Positions 36,302 through 46,600 of a stretch of DNA of 64,000 bases are shown piece by piece (the first letter of the stretch is position 1; the number at the start of each line of letters is the position of its first letter). The position numbers and the translations under genes were made by a program. Source of the DNA: an uncultured Eubacteriales bacterium (GTDB taxonomy: Bacteria; Bacillota; Clostridia; Oscillospirales; Acutalibacteraceae); assembly GCA_900315875.1 (NCBI GenBank), contig ONAX01000001.1:38783-102782 (forward strand), given 5' to 3'. The notes beneath the pieces are model-generated. The model did not search any database and was not told where the DNA came from. It worked only from the letters and a program-made list of their open reading frames with translations.

Positions 36302-36347
36302 AAGCTTTTCCCCGTTTCGTATTAGTTTTGCAATTCAACGTCAGAAG

Positions 36348-36884
36348 TTACATAACCCTTCCGTCAAAATGAAACAGTGTTACCCTGAATACTGTGCTGC
36401 CGACAATTATCTTATCTCCGCTTAGCACCTCATAAACACACGAATGAACGTTCACCCTGCTGAGTCCCCTTTTCAGCTCTGTTCCGTTTGCCGAGCTGTC
36501 GCTAAGGTAAACCCTGTCGTGATCAAGAAACAGCATGCAGTGCATTCCGGAAACAGTACTTTCATTCAGCAGAATATTACAGTTGCCTTTTCTTCCGAAG
36601 CTCACCCCGTCACCCACGTCAAACACATATCCTTTTTTTTGCTTTGACGATATGTTTTTGATATACGCCATCATTCTTACATCGTATATTGACGATGTAT
36701 CGCCGACATGAAAGTTGGGATTTTTCAGGGACTGCCGCAGATATTTTTCCTTAACAATATTTGCGGCAGCCTGATAACACCTGATTTTTTCTTCTTTCCT
36801 GACATAATACAGGACAACCGATGTGATAGTTCCGGCAACTGCAGCAATGATGAAAACTATGATTACAATTCCCGTCAAGTCCAT
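36348..36884 (-). CDS. membrane-anchored FHA-domain protein
   Basis: 178 residues: an N-terminal TM segment (about 5-28), a ~45-residue basic linker and an FHA domain (about 85-178) with VSFGRKGNCNILL, TVSGMHCMLFL and LSDSSANGTELKRG. The usual SxxH Arg is replaced (VSGMHC), but the fold signature is clear. It mirrors the FHA protein at 25830-26354 in layout. It sits directly before essC (46-base gap), so it likely sits beside EssC at the membrane. Confidence 0.82.
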   Translation of the reverse strand: MDLTGIVIIVFIIAAVAGTITSVVLYYVRKEEKIRCYQAAANIVKEKYLRQSLKNPNFHVGDTSSIYDVRMMAYIKNISSKQKKGYVFDVGDGVSFGRKGNCNILLNESTVSGMHCMLFLDHDRVYLSDSSANGTELKRGLSRVNVHSCVYEVLSGDKIIVGSTVFRVTLFHFDGRVM

Positions 36885-36901
36885 CAGATCACCTGCCGTT
36901 A

Positions 36902-38443
36902 TCAGTCATAATTACCATTGATGTTCTTTATTGCACCATTTTCGATCTCAAATACATTCCAGTTCTCAGGATCAACGTTTGCAGGAGGCGTAATTGTGTA
37001 GGTACGTCCGTCTGTATATACTTTTACAACCGCACCTGAGGAGCCGATTGAACCGTCAGATGAGAATCTGTTGACATAGTACTTGTAGGAACCGTTGATA
37101 TCATTGATAGTTATAGTTTCGCAGCCATTGCCGTTAGTATTGTCCACATCAAGTTTTGCAGCGCCGTCGGGGGCTATCATATCGCTCCAGAATACGTGAA
37201 TATTCTTATTCTGTGAGGTTGTTCCTTCAAGATGACCGTCAAGATCTCTCGGAACGCTGCCCCATGTCAGTACAACGCGGATTGTACCGCTTGCAACAAG
37301 GGGAGATACTACGATATCCTTCTTGTTGTCGTCACTGCTGGAAACGTGGATATTAAAGTAGTCGTAGATAAAGCCTGTAGGTCTTACCTCGAGGGTATAA
37401 TCACCTGCGGGGAGCTTGAACATGAACTCACCTGTATTGGTGGTTGTTGTATCAATAACTTCGCCGGTCTTGTTGTTTTCGCCAGGTCTTACCCTGATCT
37501 CGGTAGATGCGGTAACTGTCTGGTAGTTAGTTGCATTCTTGATAGTTCCGACAAATGTAAAGGTTGAGGCAGCACTCGGTGTCTGCGGCGGATAGATTTC
37601 ATTCCATACTGCAACGCCTGCAACATTACCTGCTTCATCACTTTCGAAGAATACTACACAGCCCCTATAATTGAACTGGTCAATAAACTTGAGGTTGGTT
37701 TCATGCTTCTTTACTACTGCATCGGTTACACCCGGAACTCTTCTGAGAGTGTCAAGGCTGAAGCCGCTTTCTGCACCTGAGCAGATCTTGTCAAGTCCGA
37801 GGCTGACAATCTTATAGGGAGTTGCTTCGTCCAGCGGCTCACCGCTTGAACGGACAACTGCCTTATCATAATAGAAAGCTATATCGAGGTTAATGTAGCT
37901 TACGATAATTTCGCCCTCATTAGTGGTGTCAGAACCCTTGAAACCGTATTTTTCGGAATACTGTTTATGTGTATAGGATGAGAACATATCGAAAAGCGTA
38001 TCATTCAGGATAAGACTGGTATCAAGAGTCTTTCCTCCGCTTTCCTGACTATCCGGCAGTGAGCCCATGGATACCACTCCGTCGCCGGAGCCGCCCGAAC
38101 CGCGATATTCATCAAGTTTTGCACGGATACGATCCGACTTTGTCTTTGCATATCCGTCTTCAAGAACACGGATAGCGTCGTCAACTCTGCCGCTCTTGTA
38201 GTAAGCCTCAGCAAGTCCGAGATAAGCGTCCTCATTGCTGTCGTCGAGCTTTATTGCATCCTCAAAGTAGGATATCGCATTGCTGTAATCGCCATCATCA
38301 AGATACTTCTGAGCAACAGCCAGCCTCTCGGTAAAAACCGATCTGTCGCCGCCGTTAAAGGTTACAATAGCGATAAGTACCGCCATTAAACCAAGCAGCA
38401 CCACAATAATGGGCACCATAATAAAGATTACTTTCTTGTTCAT
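36902..38443 (-). CDS. membrane-anchored TPR protein with DUF2135/YfaP-like C-terminal domain
   Basis: 513 residues from ATG 38443, where CGGAGGAG is positioned as RBS. One N-terminal TM (about 5-27), TPR repeats (about 40-110; SNAISYFEDAIKLDDSNEDAYLGLAEAYYKSGR) and a Gly/Ser linker come first. A ~140-residue domain, a CnaB-like beta sandwich (STEIRVRPGENNKTG, GEFMFKLPAGDYTLEVRPTG), and a terminal domain with VVLTWGSVPRDLDGHLEG and IHVFWSD follow; the last resembles DUF2135/YfaP. The TPR and beta domains lie outside the membrane if the TM is a signal anchor. It is possibly an extracellular scaffold of the apparatus. Confidence 0.72.
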   Translation of the reverse strand: MNKKVIFIMVPIIVVLLGLMAVLIAIVTFNGGDRSVFTERLAVAQKYLDDGDYSNAISYFEDAIKLDDSNEDAYLGLAEAYYKSGRVDDAIRVLEDGYAKTKSDRIRAKLDEYRGSGGSGDGVVSMGSLPDSQESGGKTLDTSLILNDTLFDMFSSYTHKQYSEKYGFKGSDTTNEGEIIVSYINLDIAFYYDKAVVRSSGEPLDEATPYKIVSLGLDKICSGAESGFSLDTLRRVPGVTDAVVKKHETNLKFIDQFNYRGCVVFFESDEAGNVAGVAVWNEIYPPQTPSAASTFTFVGTIKNATNYQTVTASTEIRVRPGENNKTGEVIDTTTTNTGEFMFKLPAGDYTLEVRPTGFIYDYFNIHVSSSDDNKKDIVVSPLVASGTIRVVLTWGSVPRDLDGHLEGTTSQNKNIHVFWSDMIAPDGAAKLDVDNTNGNGCETITINDINGSYKYYVNRFSSDGSIGSSGAVVKVYTDGRTYTITPPANVDPENWNVFEIENGAIKNINGNYD

Positions 38444-38463
38444 ACTATGCTCCTCCGTTTTGG

Positions 38464-38592
38464 TCAATATTTTTTCCAGGTTTCCTTGAACGCCTTTATC
38501 CAGCGTCTCATAAATACCTGAAATAATGCAAACAGTATTACATCGGCGGCAATAATTCCTATCCCGATGTAAATAAATTCTTCTCCGCTCAC
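38464..38592 (-). CDS. 42-residue single-TM protein
   Basis: A short ORF starts at GTG 38592 with GGGGGTG six bases upstream and stops 20 bases before the TPR gene. The product has a short acidic N-terminus (SGEEF), one hydrophobic segment (about 6-27) and a basic, Trp-containing tail (RRWIKAFKETWKKY). The layout is that of a small membrane subunit. It fills the otherwise empty gap between the kinase and TPR genes. No homologue is known to me. Confidence 0.55.
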   Translation of the reverse strand: MSGEEFIYIGIGIIAADVILFALFQVFMRRWIKAFKETWKKY

Positions 38593-38625
38593 GGAGAACA
38601 CCCCCTTATTCCTTGATCCGAGGTT

Positions 38626-40482
38626 TTAACCATACATTGAACGCAGCCGGTCAAGCTCTTCTATTTCAGTCTGTACAAGCTCTTCCCTGCTGTACTGAGA
38701 GGCTCTTGCAGCATTATCTATAATGCCGTCACGGTCACCCATTGCTTCGCACGTAAGGGCAATATTCAGATACAGCTTGCAGCTGTCGCCGAATTTTGAA
38801 ATACCGTCGCGAAGCACCCTGAGGCTCAGGTCATATTTACCGCATGCACGGTACGCCCAGCCGAGAGTAACTATATCGTTATAGGTCGGCACATATTTTT
38901 TATATACAATATTGAGCGCATCGGATGCAAGCTCAAAATTTCTGGTATACATTGCATCCGTGCTGCGGTAATTCTTGTTACACTTTATATAGGCATTTGC
39001 AAGGCTGCGCAGAGTTTTCGGGGATTCGGAAAGCTCACTGGCCTTTTTATAGCAATCTGCACTTTGAGGATAGTCCTTGCAGATATCATAGATATCGCCA
39101 AGAAGAACATAGCATTTTGCCGCCTTGCTGCTGTCAACTGAGGAATCAATACACTGTCTGGCGCTTTGCGCTGCGTCGTTATACTCTCCTTTTGCAAAAG
39201 AGATCTGTGCATCGGCAAGCTGCAGTGCCGTGCTCTCCACTCCTGCTGCTCTTGCTTCTTCAATTATTTTCAGCGCTGTTGACAGATTATCCGTTTTGGC
39301 AAGGGAGATAACGTAATCCACATACAGATCAGATGGAGAATTGAGTTTATCAACAAGCTTATAAGCCTCTGAAAAATAGTATACTGCGCCCTCATAATCG
39401 TCACGGTTGTAAGCACTGTTACCCAGAAGGTACAGAAGCTCCGCCATTTCCTCATCGGTTATCATTCCGGCATAATCAGAATTATTCAGGAACTGCGTTC
39501 CCAGCTTTATAGCCGATTCATAATCGCCTTGCTTATATTCATCCTTGACAGCTTCAAAGCTTGCTGCATAGTCATCGTACTTCATCTGCGTACTGCCAAG
39601 CATGATCATGCGTACACCTGCGATAAGTCCGACTGCAAAGATAATTGCACCGATAGTCTGGAAGGCTATATATTTTTTATATCTGGAATCGCTTCTTTTG
39701 ATATTATCAAGAGCCCTTAGCACCTCATCCGCAGTAGCAAAACGCGAATACAGGTCGGGACATCTCATTTTATCCACTATCTCAGCCAGTGCCTCAGAAT
39801 ACTGCAGACCGGTATATGATGTCAGTAAAGGCATGTCCAACCATTCGACATTAGGTGTAACGCCTGTCATAAGGTAATAAAATGTCGCCCCGAGGCTATA
39901 GATATCACTTCTGCCGTCGATAGCATAGTTTTCTATCCCAGGATAGCCCGACATATACATATTGAACCACGAATACTGCTCCGGAGATGCATATTCCTTT
40001 GTCAGACCCTGACCACCGGCAATATTGAAGTCTATCAGGCAGACATTTCCGTTCTCGTCTATAAGGATATTATCCGGCTTAATATCACTATGGATAATCG
40101 GCGGATTCTGTGAATGAAGATAGCTCAGCACCGAGCAAAGCTGTCTGAGCCATTTTATAAGCTCCTGCTCCGTAAAGCGGGTACCGCTTTCCATATAGGC
40201 CTTCAGATCATAACCGCTGATATAGTCCATGACCGTATAGATATCGCCGTCGCTTTCGATATAGTCATAAACATTCGGCAGGTACGCATGCCGCAGCTGC
40301 TTCAGCGTATCAACCTCTATTCTGAAGCGGCTGTATGACATCTTATCTACCTTTATTTTTTTAAGAACAACGTATTTCTGCAGACGGACATGATAGGCTC
40401 TGTAAACTACACCCAATGCACCGCTTCCGATCTCGGAATCGATCATATAAGTTTCATTGATCATATCCCCGGTTGTGAGCAT
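38626..40482 (-). CDS. Ser/Thr kinase-like protein with TM and C-terminal TPR domain
   Basis: 618 residues. The kinase domain (1-265) has glycine loop GSGALG (19-24), Lys41, Glu56, HSDIKPDN (131-138; the HRD Arg is Ser) and DFN (151-153, for DFG). Only about a dozen residues lie between DFN and the APE-type motif (ASPEQ), a very short activation loop. A TM segment lies at 270-292. The rest (about 310-618) is TPR-like helical repeat (QGDYESAIKLG, EGAVYYFSEAYKLV, PQSADCYKKASEL) and would be extracellular. The order cytosolic kinase fold, TM, extracellular helices parallels EssB/YukC of type VIIb systems. Activity is uncertain. Confidence 0.87.
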   Translation of the reverse strand: MLTTGDMINETYMIDSEIGSGALGVVYRAYHVRLQKYVVLKKIKVDKMSYSRFRIEVDTLKQLRHAYLPNVYDYIESDGDIYTVMDYISGYDLKAYMESGTRFTEQELIKWLRQLCSVLSYLHSQNPPIIHSDIKPDNILIDENGNVCLIDFNIAGGQGLTKEYASPEQYSWFNMYMSGYPGIENYAIDGRSDIYSLGATFYYLMTGVTPNVEWLDMPLLTSYTGLQYSEALAEIVDKMRCPDLYSRFATADEVLRALDNIKRSDSRYKKYIAFQTIGAIIFAVGLIAGVRMIMLGSTQMKYDDYAASFEAVKDEYKQGDYESAIKLGTQFLNNSDYAGMITDEEMAELLYLLGNSAYNRDDYEGAVYYFSEAYKLVDKLNSPSDLYVDYVISLAKTDNLSTALKIIEEARAAGVESTALQLADAQISFAKGEYNDAAQSARQCIDSSVDSSKAAKCYVLLGDIYDICKDYPQSADCYKKASELSESPKTLRSLANAYIKCNKNYRSTDAMYTRNFELASDALNIVYKKYVPTYNDIVTLGWAYRACGKYDLSLRVLRDGISKFGDSCKLYLNIALTCEAMGDRDGIIDNAARASQYSREELVQTEIEELDRLRSMYG

Positions 40483-40542
40483 AGTAACACCCCTGACATA
40501 TTCCGTAATCCATAAACCCGGATTATTCTTTTACCGGATATC

Positions 40543-40648
40543 ATTTTAATAAAACCTGCTGCCCGGGCAGGGCTTATTAAAATAACATTCGATCAGCTTA
40601 TGACAAGGAACATATCTTCATCTGAAAATATGTTCCCTGTCGGCTGAT
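40543..40648 (-). other. two long hairpins between the giant gene and the kinase gene
   Basis: In transcription order, the first hairpin (40592-40648) has a 14-bp stem, GACAAGGAACATAT/ATATGTTCCCTGTC with one G-U on the RNA, plus an outer ATCAGC/GCTGAT. The second (40543-40583) has ATTTTAATAA/TTATTAAAAT (10 bp) around a GC-rich CCTGC/GCAGG core. The second has a T-rich 3' arm, so it may terminate or attenuate read-through from the 10-kb gene into the apparatus genes. Stability or processing roles are alternatives. Confidence 0.55.
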
Positions 40649-40658
40649 TAAAGTTTAA

Positions 40659-43600
40659 TTAGCTCTGGTTCTTCTTCTTTTTCTTTCTGCTTGCAACAAC
40701 TATAATGATAATTATTGCTGCGATAAGGAGAAGGAAGCCGATGATCGTAAGTACAACCGCTACTGTGTTATCGAGGAACATCTGGAGTTCACTCGCTCTG
40801 AGCGTGAAGTTTTCGATCTTTGCTGTTCCGACATTTCCTGCCTTGTCGGTAACTGTTACAACGATATCTGACGGATTACCGTCGCCGGTAAGATCAATAG
40901 TAATAACATAACCGGATTCAGTCTTTTTGATCTGATCTTCCTTTACGTCGTAGGTCTTGCCGCCAACTGTAACTGTGATCTTGTTATCACCGATCTTATC
41001 CGAGAAGTTGGAATCCTGAAGTGTGATAGTCAGTGTCTTGGTTGATTCTCTGTAAGGCTTGTTGTCCTCAATACCGGAGATTGAAACCATGGGTGGCTGC
41101 TTATCAACTACGAAGGATACAACCAGCTTCGGAAGACGCTTTTCGTTAGTGGTATCAATATCGTTATTGCTGTTTGTTGTGCTAAGCTTGTTGTCCTTGG
41201 ACTTGAGCATTACCTCATAGTTACCTTCCTCAGCAAATACTCCCTTACTGATCGTATAAACTGCCTTGTACCAAGTCTCAGCATTACCGCTGATCTCTAC
41301 ACTGTATTCACTGCCCTCGGTAAGGGTCTTTGTAGAACCACCGGCTGTTACGATTATCTCGTCCTTGATTATCGGGTCAGCATTGAATTCCATTATTACA
41401 ACATCCTGCTCATCCTTTATGCACTTGTTGTTGATTTTAATGGTTTCGTCGCTGAGCAGGTAGGTTGAACCGAAGCGGTTTACTGAGAAGCGGACAGTTT
41501 CGGGATGCAGATTACCTGCCTTGTCCTTAGCGGAAGCAGAAAGGATGTAAATACCGTCGTTATCCTTTGTATTTGCAATTGCACCCAGTATAACACTTGT
41601 ACCGTCTGCGCTATCCTCAAAGCCAAAGGCTCTTGTGACATCGGTTCTTGTACCGTCAACACCTATTCTTTCAAGCTTATAGTTATGATCGCCGCCATAG
41701 TTGATGTCAGAAATAGCGATATTGATGTTAACATCTCCGCCATAAGCAACATCATTGTTTACGCCGGTTATTACAAGCTCGGGAATAACCTGATCGAGGT
41801 AGAAGGTGCTCTCTGTCTTGCGGTCTGCAACGTTCTTTGCGAAATCAGTATTATCAACTGTGAAGCTGAACATACCGTCCTCACTGAAGTATACCTTTGC
41901 AGTATGAACGTCTCCGCTGTCGCTCATGTTTGTGAGCTGCGGTCCGGGAACTGAGGTTGTATTGTCAGCAGCTGTTGCGCTGAGTATGTACTTGACCTCA
42001 TCCCATGAGAAGTTGAGTTCCTTGACTGTGATCGTTGCGGTTCTGGGCGCAGCGTAGTAATTGCCGTTAAGTGCCGAGTTATTATCAAAGGAAATGCTTA
42101 TCTCAGGCTTGGTCTGGTCCATTCTGAACTGATCGGGTGCAGGGCTTGTTGCCTTGTTGCCTGCCTTATCCTGGAACGACATCTCAAACTTGTAGTAGCC
42201 GTCCTCATGATAAACTATCCTTGCTACGTGAGTAGAAGCATCAGGATCTGCGGAATTCGTGCTGTGAGTCCATGATGTCATTGTAGGAACGCTCTTGATT
42301 CCGATCGGAATGGTGTTTTCAATCTTATACTCGAAATCTGCCGGGTCGAAGTTACGCTCTGTAACTGTGATAATGGCAGTTCTGTCGCTGTTGTAGTATT
42401 CGTTTCCTCCTACTATATTTGCCTGACCGCCCTGATATTCAACCTTGATAGTCGGTTTTGTGATATCAATATCGACCGTCAGATTGTAAGGATCGCTCTG
42501 GTTGCCTGCAAAATCAGTTGCAATAAGTCGGATCTTGACATTATTGCTGTTGAACTTGTTGCTGTCAACCACAAAGTTAGTGTCAAATGTATTGACATTG
42601 GTATTTGTGTTTTTAAGCGTGCGGCTTTCAGAGTATCCGGTGGTCGGGTTGGTGATTGTGTAATCCACCTTGTAAACACCGGATGCAACGCCGTTTACTA
42701 CAGGATCGTAGACATTTACGTCTACACGTACATCGCCGTCATAGATATTGTTTCTCGGTGCCTTCTGAGGTGCAGCATTTACAACAGGCTTAACGTTTTC
42801 GTAAAGCGGATTCTTATCATCTACGATAATACCCTTTCTGTCGCTCTCTGTAGAGTAAACTGTGGTATTTCCGGAGAAGTCAATGGCCGTAAGCTTTACA
42901 TAGCCCTTGAACTGAGGATCAACTCTGAAGGTGTAAGTCTGTGAGGGTTTCGGATCTGCATTGCCGGACTTCATATCAACGGTTCCGCTGAAGGATCTTG
43001 ATCCGGTATTACCGATGCACTCATACTTGAGATATTCGATACCTGCTGTGCTGTCCTCAGCGCTGATTGTAACAGTTGTGGAAGCATTGTAGCAGCCATA
43101 TGTAACCTTTGAATACTGTCCGAGGGTAAGAACATCGAGTACGATATCCATTACAGAACGGCTGAAGCTTATTTTAAGGTTTGTCGGTGCGGTATCGTCA
43201 ATTACGAAATTGGATTTTGCAGGTTTCTGCTCGTCTGTGTTGCCTGCCTTATCCATCGTGAAGAAGTCGAATCTGCTGATACGGCTGTTTCCGGGAAGCC
43301 TTACGTATGTAACATACTTGTTGCCGCCGGCATTTGTCCAGCTGAAGCCACCGTCTATTGTTGTTTTATTCGTTGACTGACCTGTAATATATACAACCTC
43401 ATAGTCTGCAATGTTATAGTTCTGATCTGCGCTGTTCTTGAAGTTATATTCGTCAACAGTGATAGTTGCTACAATATCAGAGGAATTGTAGTATGTCCAG
43501 TTCTTGTAACTCTGAACACCTGCTGCCGGCTTGTAGTCGATGGAGATAACCGGCTTTGTTGTATCAATTACAAATCTGTCGTCGATAAAGCTGTCACGAA

Positions 43601-46600
43601 CACTGCCTGAAGCATCAGTTGCCTTATTGCCTGCAGGATCAGTAAATCCGCTGAACTTGACAACGAAATCGCCGTCGCTCATATGTGCGGTATCCTGGAA
43701 GGTGTACTTGAATGTATAGGTATTACCTGACTTTTGCCACTTATCTGCAGCAACCTTTCTTGATACCATATTTCCGGTTTCATCGCTTGTGATAGCAAAA
43801 TCAATAAGAGATACAAGATCTTCGGCATTCTTGATACCGTGATCAGTTACTGTAACAGTAATTGTGCGGTTCTTGTCAAAGTAGGCAGCACCGTCAACTG
43901 TTTTACTGTTGTTATTGTCATACTCAACGTTGACAACAGGTGCAGTGTAGTCAATTACTATTCTGTCACGGGAATGACCTGTGAATTCAGCTCCGTCTGT
44001 ATCGAGAGCCTTATGACCTACCTTATCATTGAGAGAATCAACGCTTACGGTATAGTCGCCGTCGGTATCGTCATTGGATTTGTCCTCAAATACATATTCA
44101 GCAGTAAATACGTTTGTTCCGTTTTCATGGTTCCACTTATCAAAGCTGATGGACTCACCGTGCTCATTTACGATACTGTAGCTGATGAATTCCTCGATCT
44201 CATCTGCGGAGAAGTTGTGCTCAGTAACAGTTACTTTGAGGGTAAGAGGATTGCTCTTATCGTTGAAATACTGATAATCGTTGTCTGTCTGATACCATTT
44301 GCCGTTATCGTTCAGGTACTCAACCTTGATAACAGGCTCAGTCTTATCAATTATGAAGGATTCAGTCTTTCCGAGATTACTGTTCTTTGCAGTGCGCTGT
44401 GCTCTGTCCTTAAGAGATCTGAATACTACTGTATACTTACCGTCGAAATCATCGTCTGTGAGATCATCAAGATCAACGCTTGCTGTATACTCGTCCGGAT
44501 TTCTGGTTGCTGACCAAACGAGGGTGAGCTCATTGCCGTGCTCGTCCTTAATGCTGTAATCGATGTAGTCACCGCTGTTAAGATCGTCAGCTGTGAGGTT
44601 ATGCTCCTTGATAGTGGCCTTAAGTGTACGCATCTGGTCGTAGTAGTAAACCGTGCTGTTCTTTTCAACGCGTGTTGTAAGATTTCCGTCGTGATCATCA
44701 TATTCCCATGTAATCACAGGATCGGTGTTATCTACAACAAATGTTTCTGTCTTGCCGAAATCACTGTTTTCAGCTGCATTTCCTGCCTTATCAGTGAGGG
44801 ATGTGAATACTACTGTGTATTCGCCGTCTCTGAGAAGTTCTTCACTGTCAGTGAACTCATAGGTTCCGACGAATTTATTTTCGCCGTTTTCCTTCCAGTC
44901 AAGCCAGATAACCTTGCTGCCTGCTGCAACATCAGTGCCGTCACTTGTCATTGAATAAACAAGGTATGCGCCGGTGCCGGTCTTCTCGATGTCGTCGAGA
45001 GTGAAATTATGCTCCTCAACATTAACAGTCAGCTTACGGCTGCCACTGAAGTACTTGTTATCGGGGCCGACGCCGTTTTCATCCTCGAATTTCCAGCTGA
45101 TCTTCGGAGCCGTCTTGTCAATAATGAAGCTTTCGTTGTAGCCTATGCAGTTGTTGCCGATCATATCAGCGAAATCTGGAATATTTACTGTGAAATGACC
45201 GTCGCTTGCATCGTCATAATCCGTAAAGGTAACTGTGCCGACGAATTCATTCTTTGTGTTATCGGGCTGCTCCCATTTGAGCTGATGCTCACCCTTGGGT
45301 GTACCCTCTGTGATAATGTCTGAGAAGTTGTTCTTTACGTAGTCGAGATCGAAGCTTACTTCTGTAATCTTAATGGTAAGCGTGCGGTCGTTATCGTAAT
45401 AATCAACTCCGTCAACTGTCTTCTTTGTGTTGTTGTCATACGAAACATTGAGAACAGGAGCATCGTTATCAATAGCGAACAACTGCTCTTTTGTTGTCGT
45501 AAAGTATGTTGCGCTGTCGCCGTCTGCTGTCTTGATGATATTATTTTCAGCAGTTACTACAAGCTTGTAGTATCCGGATTTCTTATCAGCAATGTGCAGT
45601 GTATAGCTGAGGTCAAGTGTCTTTGTCTGGCTGAATATTGCTGTGCCGAAGCCTGTCAGGCTGTAGCCTGAAACTGTTTCAACACCGTTTCCGATGTCAT
45701 TGAACTCTGCAACGGACTGCCAGTTGCCTTGTGCCTTTTCAGCTGCGCTTGTAGCATAGAAGAGCTCTGCCTTTACGCTTCTGATACCGGGGTCTGCTTC
45801 TCCGTCAGCTCTTGCTGTCTTTGAAGAAACGTCGAACTTGACATCAAGTGTATTATCGCTGTTAGCAGACCAGTTTTCAGGCTCTGTAATAGTTACGAGC
45901 GGCTGGTTATCATTTTTATCCTCCATGGAAGCAATTTCCTTTGTCTGGGTTGATGCCTTTTCGTCATCAGTCAGCTGTGAAGGATCGATTGTTGTTGTAT
46001 TGGCAGAATTTTCTGATTCGGTTCTGCCGATGTTATCAAGTGCCTTAACACTGATTACATAAGCAATGTTCTTGTCGAGCTTTGCTGTAGCAGTATAGGT
46101 ATGACCGTTATCTTCTGTAGAGAATTCAAACTTATCTGTAATATTTTCCTCGCCGTTCTTAACGATTATTGATGAGGAATTGATACCGGAGATAGCGTCA
46201 GTTACTGTAATTGTAACTTCTGCTTCTGCGCTGCGGTACAGACCGAAGGTCAGTACCTGTGCGATAACATCGCTGAAGCTCTGACCGTAGCTGACCTTTA
46301 CGTCAGCCTCGGTATCATCTACTGCAAAGTCTACTGCCTTCGCAGTAATGTCGGATTCGTTTCCGGTTTCGTCAACAAGCTTTGACGGTATGAAGTTGTA
46401 AGTAGCTTCGTCATCAAGCTCTACGCTTGCAACAGTCTTTCCGTCCTTGTCCTCCCATGTACCGAATGCATATGCCTTGTCCTTGGAATCTGTCAGACTG
46501 TAGGTGAACTTATCGCTGTCTGCATTGAGCAGTGCAGCATTTATGTGCTTGTCATTTACTGTTGCTGTAAGTGTTACCTTCTGATCGAAATACTGCATAT

